Assembly: GCF_003345525.1 (NCBI RefSeq)
Contig: NZ_QQNH01000006.1
Location: 1 to 64,000 of the forward strand
Source: Pelagibacterium lacus
GTDB taxonomy: Bacteria; Pseudomonadota; Alphaproteobacteria; Rhizobiales; Devosiaceae
Reading direction: 5' to 3'
DNA length: 64,000 nucleotides
The translations under genes were made by a program, and so were the position numbers. A model generated the notes under the pieces. It did no database searches and was not told where the DNA came from. It saw nothing but the letters and a program-made list of their open reading frames with translations. Shown here piece by piece: positions 1-5,833 of the stretch (positions are counted from its first letter, which is position 1; the number at the start of each line of letters is the position of its first letter).

Positions 1-60
1 CGCGCGACCCACTTCCTAAGCTTCTTGCAACTCGCCGCAGCAATGCTGTGGATGCGATGA
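1..60 (+). CDS. IS5-like transposase, C-terminal tail only
   Basis: Frame 1 is open from the window edge to a TGA at 58-60 and reads RATHFLSFLQLAAAMLWMR. A short hydrophobic helix ending in a Trp plus basic residue just before the stop is how many IS5-family transposases end (the ATRYDK...FL..L.LA...WL region). Only 19 residues are visible, so the family call is inference from pattern. It fits the context: the terminase gene reading toward it ends abruptly at 74-76, at a CTAG that could be the 4-bp (NTAN-type) target of an IS427-group element. The IS end would then lie near 61-73. Confidence 0.5.
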   Translation, partial: RATHFLSFLQLAAAMLWMR

Positions 61-73
61 ATGTCGATTCAGC

Positions 74-1165
74 CTAGCCGCCCTGCTCATCGGGAAACAC
101 CATGACGAAGGCGGTCAGATCACGCGTTGCGCCCAGATCAAGGCCGGCGAAGCACTGCCGGCCTTCCAGCCGCGCCAGGTCCGGCTTGCCACCATTGGCA
201 TTCCATTCCGCCTTGTGGATGAAGCGGGAGACCGACGACACGCGCTGATTGAGGATCAGGTTTCGGAATGCGGCCTCTTTTGACGGCACAAGGCGAGCCT
301 GGCCAGCCTGGCGCTGTACGTCTTCGAGCGAACGGAAATCGCCGATGGCCGGGTTCGCCAGCAGCCAGGTATCCGGCTCCCAGGGGTCCGCATCCTGCGG
401 CGCGGCATAGAGCGTCAGATGAAAGCTGGGATCGACAATATCGCCATCCTGGCAGCGTATCCCATAGTCCACCAGCTCGCTCATGACGGCATGGTCATCG
501 GCCGCCTGGGTGGAAATCACCATCATCAGCGGATTGTCTCGGGCACCCGACGCGGTATCCATGGCGTCGAACAGCGCCCGGTTCGGCGCGCTGCCCAACT
601 CGTCATAGACGACGAAGGAAGGCGATAGGCCCAGCTTGCTCCCGGCATCGGCGGACAGCGCCGTATAGATCGAGCCCATGCCGTCGCCGGATAGAACCTC
701 GATCTGTTTGGTGAAGCGCACCACGTTGCAGCGGTCATCCAGCTCGGGATGAAATTGCAGGATCGCCGCCATCTCGGCATAGAGCTTCGCGGCCTGGTCG
801 CGGGTCAGGGCGCAGGAATAGACCTCACCACGCGGCTCGGCTTCCGGCCCCAGCAGATGGCACAGCGCGAGCGCCGCCGCGAGCTGGGTCTTGCCGTTTT
901 TGCGGCCCATCGACAGCACCGCCGTTCGCACCGGCCGGTTGCCGGCATCGTCCACTGCATAGACATCGCGGATGAATTCGCGCTGCCACTCTCGCAACTC
1001 CATCTGCGATCCGGCCAGCTTCCCGGCCGTGATCGGCAAATCTTCGCAGAAGGCAATCACCCGCTCGGCACGGGTCAAACCCGGCTCGTCCCAGGGCGCG
1101 ACCTCGCGAACCTCGATCTTTCCGCGAGCCGAAAGTGCCTTCGCTCCCTTGCCTCTAAGTGCCAT
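74..1165 (-). pseudogene. Phage terminase large subunit, truncated at the nuclease domain
   Basis: The product would cut and package phage DNA. The 363-residue frame holds the ATPase domain: a Walker A-like LSMGRKNGKTQ, a Walker B with catalytic acid in FVVYDELG, and the following MVISTQ motif. It then enters the RNase H-like nuclease domain at FAGLDLGATRDLTAF, which contains the first catalytic Asp, and stops 14 residues later. Family members are usually 500-600 residues, so most of the nuclease is missing. The break coincides with the putative IS end at 61-77, so an insertion, not a point mutation, is the likely cause. An AGGGG lies about 9 nt before the ATG at 1165. No small terminase gene sits between this gene and the HNH gene, where one is often found. 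Surely non-functional in packaging. Confidence 0.85.
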
Positions 1166-1231
1166 CTGCCAATCCCCTAAATCCTGCTAAGTTTTTGAAA
1201 CTAAGTATTTTGTCATTACCCCCGCCGCTCC

Positions 1232-1579
1232 TTAGGTCCCGCATTTCTGGTCTTTCGAGGCACCCCCACCATGCCAATCATCACCGGGATCAATGGGATT
1301 GCCTTGTGCGTCGAAACCTTTGAAGCGTCGTCCGGTCGCTGCTCGATCCGGCCGATCAACCGCGCCGGTCTTCTCATTGTGGCATCGGTCGCAAAGGCTC
1401 ATCAGCCCATCGAGCGAGGGGAAGGGATCTCCGCCCGACTTCACTGACTTGATGTGATCGACCGCGCGAGCCATGACGATCTGCCCGCGCAACTGGCAGG
1501 CAAAGCACAAAGGATCATGGGCCAGCTTGGCGAGGCGTAACCGCCGCCAGGTCGCAGTATTGTAGGGCCAATCAGCCAT
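1232..1579 (-). CDS. HNH endonuclease (phage-type)
   Basis: A 115-residue HNH nuclease of the kind encoded beside terminase genes in tailed phages, where it assists DNA packaging. Visible features are the zinc-binding CFAC pair, the metal-binding DHI (AVDHIKSVKSGGD) and the second LCDRCHNEKT cluster, giving the usual Cys-x2-Cys ... DH ... Cys-x2-CHN layout. The chosen ATG at 1577-1579 (MADWPYN) overlaps the end of the upstream gene by 8 nt, which suggests translational coupling. A longer frame starting at 1627 exists, but its extra residues do not look family-like. It reads toward the terminase gene, in normal late-gene order. Confidence 0.85.
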   Translation of the reverse strand: MADWPYNTATWRRLRLAKLAHDPLCFACQLRGQIVMARAVDHIKSVKSGGDPFPSLDGLMSLCDRCHNEKTGAVDRPDRAATGRRFKGFDAQGNPIDPGDDWHGGGASKDQKCGT

Positions 1580-1817
1580 TAGCGGTTTCTCCCCGATCCA
1601 GTCGTTCCCGCGCGGCAGGCAGCACATCGACCGGCACAGTCACCCATTTATGTTGAAGCATCCAACGGCGATCCTCCCCATCGACACGAGAGGACCATTC
1701 CGCCAGGCAAGCGGCGGCGAAAGCCCTGCTTTTTGAGGTGTTGATAGACACATAGCTCTGCCCATCGCTGGCGATAAAGCGCTCCGATTGTGCCTCATCC
1801 TTCGGCCTATACAGCAT
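1572..1817 (-). CDS. Small prophage protein of unknown function
   Basis: 81 residues, charged, no signal peptide or membrane segment. I do not recognise a family. It starts 11 nt inside the end of the helix-turn-helix gene (1807-2514) and its own end overlaps the HNH gene start, so three genes are packed head to tail with overlaps, as in phage operons. That packing and codon use like its neighbours are the main support for it being real. The segment SDGQSYVSINTSKSRAFAAA could be a small modifier or adaptor domain, but no function can be assigned. Confidence 0.55.
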   Translation of the reverse strand: MLYRPKDEAQSERFIASDGQSYVSINTSKSRAFAAACLAEWSSRVDGEDRRWMLQHKWVTVPVDVLPAARERLDRGETANG

Positions 1818-2514
1818 CTGAACCTCCCGTTCGGTTCAGTGTGCCCGGACTTCGCCATTTCCTTCGTTCCAGAGCCCCTTTCTGCCTCTCCAATGGCACT
1901 GAGCTATTAAGAGGAATAGACTGGTTTTCCGTGGTAGGACACGAATGTCCCCCTATGCGGCGCGACGGCTTCGGCCCCATCTTGATCCACGTCATCCATT
2001 CCGCCGAAGCGATCGCGACAACATTGGAGAGGTGCTTGCGGCCCCTCACAGGCCGCTCAGTGACTTTGACCCAGCCAAGCTCGGTTAAACGATCCTGCGC
2101 CCGCTTTGCCGTCTTGCGGCACATGCCGCCGCGCGCAGCGATTTCATCGAGCGTTAACCGGCAATCGCCAGATCGCTTGACCTCATCGGAGACGATGCGA
2201 GCATAGGCAACTTGGCTTGTGGTGAGAGAGCCTGCCATCGCGGGCGGCATCGGCCACGTTGCTGCGAGTGTGCGCCGCCTATGGATCGACCGCTCCCGAT
2301 CTGGAGACCGCTGCAGGCGGCGCTTCGCGAACCGGCTCATTGTCGGATAGAGGTGTCCGCTCTTTGGGCCGGTGAGACGGGTGGGAACGGTTGTCGCTGG
2401 AACGGTTGCGATCTCGCCGGTGAGATAGCCCGCATAGCGCTGGGGGTCGCGGATAGGTTTGTTCAGAACTCCCAAAAGGCCAGATGACACGGCAATGGGT
2501 TTGGCGGCGCTCAT
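1807..2514 (-). CDS. Helix-turn-helix phage protein, replication/regulatory type
   Basis: 235 residues from the ATG at 2512-2514. That start has a strong GGAGGT six bases upstream, better than the ATG at 2535. Residues ~75-165 look like a winged helix-turn-helix: SLTTSQVAYARIVSDEVKRS, then LTLDEIAARGGMCRKTAKRAQDRL and a GWVKVTERP wing. The DEIA..... RKTAKRAQDRLTELGW stretch is a typical recognition helix plus wing seen in rhizobial prophage proteins annotated as replication or HTH proteins. The N- and C-terminal tails are basic and low in structure. It is the first gene of the overlapping leftward group. It could bind a phage origin or act as a regulator; the sequence does not decide. Confidence 0.7.
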   Translation of the reverse strand: MSAAKPIAVSSGLLGVLNKPIRDPQRYAGYLTGEIATVPATTVPTRLTGPKSGHLYPTMSRFAKRRLQRSPDRERSIHRRRTLAATWPMPPAMAGSLTTSQVAYARIVSDEVKRSGDCRLTLDEIAARGGMCRKTAKRAQDRLTELGWVKVTERPVRGRKHLSNVVAIASAEWMTWIKMGPKPSRRIGGHSCPTTENQSIPLNSSVPLERQKGALERRKWRSPGTLNRTGGSDAV

Positions 2515-2742
2515 GCAGCACCTCCAATCCCGCATGAGACCATTGCGACCGTTGGCTTTGCATGATAGAAATTGCCGCTGAAAACGCTGGTGTGTTTTCC
2601 ATCTGCATAGTCGCCGTTCCGGGGTCCAGCCGGGGCGGCGTTTTGCATTTCCGCAAACCCCTGAAAGGGCCGTAGCGCGGACAATCTGCGGACAGAGGCA
2701 ATTCGGCCTTACGGTCGATACCTGCTAAGTCATTGGGAAGAT

Positions 2743-2819
<77 letters not shown>

Positions 2820-2935
2820 CAAGGCAGAAGACGCCTGACGATGGGCGCGAACCTACTGTAAGGCGGACCCAGGCGCAACATGGGAATTGGCTTCGGGCCA
2901 CTTCTTTTGTCGGGGAAAAGCGAGAGGGGAATGGT

Positions 2936-2969
2936 CCCCGCGGGGAAGGGATGAGGAAACCCCGCGGGG
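2936..2969. repeat. Paired CCCCGCGGGG palindromes
   Basis: The 10-bp palindrome CCCCGCGGGG occurs at 2936-2945 and again at 2960-2969, 14 bases apart, so the two copies can also form one 10-bp stem. It lies just after the stop of the leftward DUF1150 gene and may act as its transcription end, though no T run follows. The rest of 2820-2984 shows nothing else. Confidence 0.6.
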
Positions 2970-2984
2970 GGAAGGGCGGGCCGG

Positions 2985-3287
2985 TCAGTGGAGGGTTGCC
3001 AGCCGCACTTCGTGGGTGTCGATCCAGTCGATGACCGCTTCCGGACTGTCGGCGATCAGCACCGGGGCGCCGTCGGCGCTCATCAGCAATTCGAGGCGCT
3101 GCTGGGCCGGAGCCATGGCAGCCTGGGGAATGAACGCGGCCAGTTCGCCGGCATCCATCTGCTTCCAGAACACGATATCGCCGGCGCCAAGCGCGGCGAA
3201 CTGGGCTTCGGTCAGGGTCTTGAGCGGTTCAGCCGCCAGCCCGAACCGGGCTTCGGCATAGGCCGATTTTTCATTGGGCTTGTTCAT
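2985..3287 (-). CDS. DUF1150 family protein
   Basis: A 100-residue cytosolic protein of the alphaproteobacterial DUF1150 family, function unknown. The ATG at 3285-3287 (MNKPNEKS) is preferred over the ATG three codons upstream because AAAGGTG lies before it. The core ALGAGDIVFWKQMDAGELAAFIP and the C-terminal ADSPEAVIDWIDTHEVRLATLH match what I know of the family. It follows hsp20 by 13 bp on the same strand; hsp20-DUF1150 pairs recur in Hyphomicrobiales, so it is probably co-transcribed with the small heat-shock protein and may share its stress role. Confidence 0.85.
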   Translation of the reverse strand: MNKPNEKSAYAEARFGLAAEPLKTLTEAQFAALGAGDIVFWKQMDAGELAAFIPQAAMAPAQQRLELLMSADGAPVLIADSPEAVIDWIDTHEVRLATLH

Positions 3288-3300
3288 AACGCACACCTTT

Positions 3301-3720
3301 CTACTCGACCGAGCTGATCTCGATGCGGCGAGTCACCGGTTTGGCAACGGGCCGGTATACGGTGATAACGAGCAGGCCGTTCCTGAGTTCGGCCCCCTCG
3401 ATTCTCATGCCGTCCGCCAGAAGGAAACTGCGCTGGAACTGCCGGGCGGCTATGCCGCGATGCAGATAGTCCCGCGTGCCGTCATCCTTCTGCCGGCCCC
3501 GCACGATGAGCTGATTATCCTCCCCAATCACTTCCAGATCGTTACGCGAGAACCCGGCCACCGCGATGGCGATGCAATAGGTCTCTCCATCACCCTGGGT
3601 GATGCGCTCGATATTGTAGGGAGGATAGCCCTCGGCGGCCTTGGCCAGCCTGTCGAAGCGCTCTTCGAACGCGTCGAACCCCAAAAGAAAGGGGGCGGAA
3701 AACACAGATACCCTCGTCAT
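3301..3720 (-). CDS. Small heat-shock protein, Hsp20/IbpA family
   Basis: 139 residues, an ATP-independent cytosolic chaperone that holds unfolding proteins. The start MTRVSVFSAPFLLGFDAFEERFDRL matches the N-terminal arm of rhizobial class A Hsp20s. The alpha-crystallin domain runs from about residue 35 (YPPYNIERI) to 120, with AVAGFSRNDLEV, LIVRGR and the ELRNGLLVI strand. The C-terminal IxI-like anchor is seen in RRIEISSVE. DUF1150 follows downstream. The 5' leader can fold into hairpins that sequester an AGGA and may be a ROSE-type RNA thermometer (see 3732-3790). Confidence 0.93.
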   Translation of the reverse strand: MTRVSVFSAPFLLGFDAFEERFDRLAKAAEGYPPYNIERITQGDGETYCIAIAVAGFSRNDLEVIGEDNQLIVRGRQKDDGTRDYLHRGIAARQFQRSFLLADGMRIEGAELRNGLLVITVYRPVAKPVTRRIEISSVE

Positions 3721-3731
3721 CGGTCGAGATG

Positions 3732-3790
3732 TCCTTGATCGTCAAGCAACATGTCCACGATGACCCGCAATTTCGGCATCATCGTCGATT
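3732..3790 (-). promoter_or_regulatory. Candidate ROSE-like RNA thermometer upstream of hsp20
   Basis: On the minus strand UUGCUUGA (3742-3749) faces UCAAGGA (3733-3739) across a three-base loop. The pairing hides an AAGGA and includes the G opposite G arrangement that marks ROSE elements (UUGCU against AGGA). A second hairpin lies upstream, CGATGA/TCATCG with an inner CCG/CGG. The hidden AGGA is 11 nt from the hsp20 ATG, slightly long for a Shine-Dalgarno, which is the main doubt. An alternative reading is an 11-codon leader ORF whose TGA overlaps the hsp20 start. Confidence 0.4.
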
Positions 3791-3835
3791 GGCTATGATA
3801 TGGGTCTTCGACCGCGCCATTCAAGGGAAGCCGCA

Positions 3836-4684
3836 ATGTCCGCACCCCCTCCGGTGTCCATCGTCATGCCGGTTTATCGCGGCCAGGCGACCATAGCCCG
3901 CGCCGTGCGCTCGGTGCTGGAGGGCGGCCATGCGGATTTCGAATTGATCGTGGTCGCCGATGACGGGGACGATTACGAGGCCATCCTCGGCCGGGCCGGG
4001 CTGGCCGATCCCCGCATCCGTCATTTCGAGAGCGGGGTTTTCGGCGGCGGCTCGCCTCCGGCGCGCAATGTGGGGCTCGATGCGGCCCGCTACGACATCG
4101 CCGCCATTCTCGATGCCGACGATGCCTATAAGCCCGGGAAACTGGCCATCATGGCCCCGCTCGCCGCCCGGCACGGGCTGGTCTCCTGCGCCCTCGACGT
4201 CACCCTGCCCGATGGCACGCATCTGCGCCATGTGGGACGGGGGCCGGACCGGCTATTGTCGCCGGGAGCCTACAAGTTCACCAATTTCTCCATGGATTCC
4301 ATGCTGGTGCACGACCGGCGCCGCGTCGATCCGCGCTATGATCCCAGCCTGCCCTGCCTTACCGATCTCGATTTCCTGCTCAAGCTGTTCGCGGTCCTTC
4401 CGGCCTGCTTTCACGTGGGCACGCCGCTGCACGATTATGTGAAGATGCCGGTCTCGGTTTCCAACGGTCCGGGAGTAACCGAAAAGATGGTGGCGACCAA
4501 GCTGCTGATGCGCCACAGGCTGGCCACGGGCTTCTATCCCCTCGCCGACCCGCGCGGGTGCGAAGGGCTGGACCGCTTCCTCGCCCTCTCACTGGCCGCC
4601 GAACGCGCCTTCGCGCCGGATGCTCCAGCCTCCGGCGGGGTCGCGCTGTTCGAGGACCATATCGAGCCGCGGCTGGGCGCCTGA
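3836..4684 (+). CDS. Family 2 glycosyltransferase
   Basis: 282 residues, GT-A fold, probably cytosolic or membrane-peripheral. The start MSAPPPVSIVMPVYRGQ is preceded by AAGGGAAG; the upstream in-frame ATG at 3800 has no site. The nucleotide-binding strand VSIVMPVYRG, the VVADDGDD segment, the acceptor-side SPPARNVGLDAA and the DxD-type metal motif in ILDADDAYKPGK are all present. No membrane helix is seen, and there is no neighbouring sugar cluster, so the acceptor (lipid, capsule or glycan) cannot be told. It is transcribed divergently from hsp20 and ends 6 bp from msrA, tail to tail. Confidence 0.85.
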   Translation: MSAPPPVSIVMPVYRGQATIARAVRSVLEGGHADFELIVVADDGDDYEAILGRAGLADPRIRHFESGVFGGGSPPARNVGLDAARYDIAAILDADDAYKPGKLAIMAPLAARHGLVSCALDVTLPDGTHLRHVGRGPDRLLSPGAYKFTNFSMDSMLVHDRRRVDPRYDPSLPCLTDLDFLLKLFAVLPACFHVGTPLHDYVKMPVSVSNGPGVTEKMVATKLLMRHRLATGFYPLADPRGCEGLDRFLALSLAAERAFAPDAPASGGVALFEDHIEPRLGA

Positions 4685-4690
4685 ACGGCT

Positions 4691-5197
4691 CTATTCCGCC
4701 GCGGCACGCCGGGGCAGCACCCATCCGGGGCGCGGGAAATGGCAGGTATAGCCATTGGGGATGCGCTCGAGATAATCCTGATGCTCGGGCTCGGCCTCCC
4801 AGAAGGGGCCCACCGGTTCGATTTCGGTCACCACCTTGCCGGGCCACAGGCCCGAGGCCTCCACATCGGCGATGGTATCCAGCGCGGTCTTTTTCTGCGC
4901 CTCGTCCTCGTAATAGATCGCCGAACGATAGCTGGTGCCGATATCGTTGCCCTGCCGGTTCGGCGTGGTGGGATCGTGGATCTGGAAGAAGAATTCGAGC
5001 AGCTTGCGGTAGGAGAGCGTTTCGGGATCGAAGACGACCTCGATGGCTTCCGCATGGGTGCCGTGATGACGATAGGTGGCGTGGTCCACATCGCCCCCCG
5101 AATAGCCCACGCGGGTTGTTTCGACGCCGGGCAGCCTGCGGATCAGATCCTGCATGCCCCAGAAGCAGCCTCCGGCCAGGACGGCACGTTCACTCAT
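4691..5197 (-). CDS. msrA: Peptide methionine-S-sulfoxide reductase MsrA
   Basis: 168 residues. It reduces the S epimer of methionine sulfoxide in oxidised proteins, using thioredoxin as reductant. The catalytic motif GCFWG is at residues 10-14, followed by VGYSGG and the [22 protein letters not shown] block that forms the active site. No signal peptide, so cytosolic. Its ATG overlaps the msrB stop in an ATGA, meaning msrB-msrA are translationally coupled and repair both epimers together. The C-terminal resolving Cys found in many MsrA proteins is absent after [10 protein letters not shown], so recycling may use a shorter Cys mechanism with the Cys in YTCHFP. Confidence 0.96.
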   Translation of the reverse strand: MSERAVLAGGCFWGMQDLIRRLPGVETTRVGYSGGDVDHATYRHHGTHAEAIEVVFDPETLSYRKLLEFFFQIHDPTTPNRQGNDIGTSYRSAIYYEDEAQKKTALDTIADVEASGLWPGKVVTEIEPVGPFWEAEPEHQDYLERIPNGYTCHFPRPGWVLPRRAAAE

Positions 5198-5634
5198 GAT
5201 TGGGTCTCCACCTGATCAACATAATCGCCATAGCCTTCGCGTTCCATGGCCTCGAGCGGCACGAAACGCAGGGAGGCGGAATTGATGCAATAACGCAGCC
5301 CGCCGCGATCGGCCGGCCCGTCGGGGAAGACATGGCCGAGATGGCTGTCCCCATGCACCGAGCGGACCTCGGTACGGATCATGCCATGGCTGGTGTCGCG
5401 CAATTCGGTGACATTGGCCACCGGCTTGGTGAAGCTCGGCCAGCCGCAACCGGAATCGAACTTGTCCGAGGAAACAAAGAGCGGCTCGCCGGAGACGACA
5501 TCGACATAAAGGCCAGGGGCCTTGTGGGTGTTGTATGCGCCGGTGCCGGGATATTCGGTGCCATTTTCCTGGGTGACCCGATATTGTTCGGGCGTCAGCC
5601 GGGCAATGGCCTCGTCAGTCTTCTTGTATGTCAT
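5194..5634 (-). CDS. msrB: Peptide methionine-R-sulfoxide reductase MsrB, zinc-free type
   Basis: 146 residues, reduces the R epimer of methionine sulfoxide. The catalytic Cys is in [14 protein letters not shown] and a resolving Cys in [13 protein letters not shown]. The usual two CxxC zinc pairs are missing: the first position reads [10 protein letters not shown], the second [14 protein letters not shown]. Such zinc-free MsrB forms are known in other bacteria, so this is a subtype and not a broken gene. First gene of the leftward msrB-msrA pair. Confidence 0.95.
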   Translation of the reverse strand: MTYKKTDEAIARLTPEQYRVTQENGTEYPGTGAYNTHKAPGLYVDVVSGEPLFVSSDKFDSGCGWPSFTKPVANVTELRDTSHGMIRTEVRSVHGDSHLGHVFPDGPADRGGLRYCINSASLRFVPLEAMEREGYGDYVDQVETQS

Positions 5635-5730
5635 GACGGCTCCTTAGGTTTTGCCCAATATGGGGATTGGGGCGGACATTTGCGAGGGGGCGGGGCTCCG
5701 CCGGCTCAGCGCCCCTCATCCGTCCGTCGC

Positions 5731-5833
5731 TAGAGTGTGATCCAGCTTCGTTGAATCTGGATCACACTCCAAATTGCTGATGTGTCGTGCGGTCGAACCG
5801 GAAAAGTCTGCAACTTTTCCTGACCGCACTCTA
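5731..5833. repeat. Palindromic intergenic element (two hairpins) overlapping the polA stop
   Basis: The 103-bp unit is bounded by inverted TAGAGTG (5731-5737) and CACTCTA (5827-5833). Inside are two hairpins: a perfect 13-bp stem GAGTGTGATCCAG/CTGGATCACACTC (5733-5745/5757-5769), and GTGCGGTC/GACCGCAC (5787-5794/5822-5829) with an inner GGAAAAG/CTTTTCC. The layout resembles mobile palindromic repeats (RIME/ABC-type) of rhizobia. Its right end provides the TAG stop codon of polA, and the hairpins probably end polA transcription. Confidence 0.7.

Noticed and set aside
2562-2675. 38-codon plus-strand ORF between the helix-turn-helix gene and tRNA-Arg
   Set aside because: Starts MIEIAAENAGVFS but has no ribosome site and no recognised family; could be a phage relic, too short to support.
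2936-2969. Paired CCCCGCGGGG as a phage attachment core
   Set aside because: It lies on the far side of the tRNA from the phage genes and has no second copy near the prophage.
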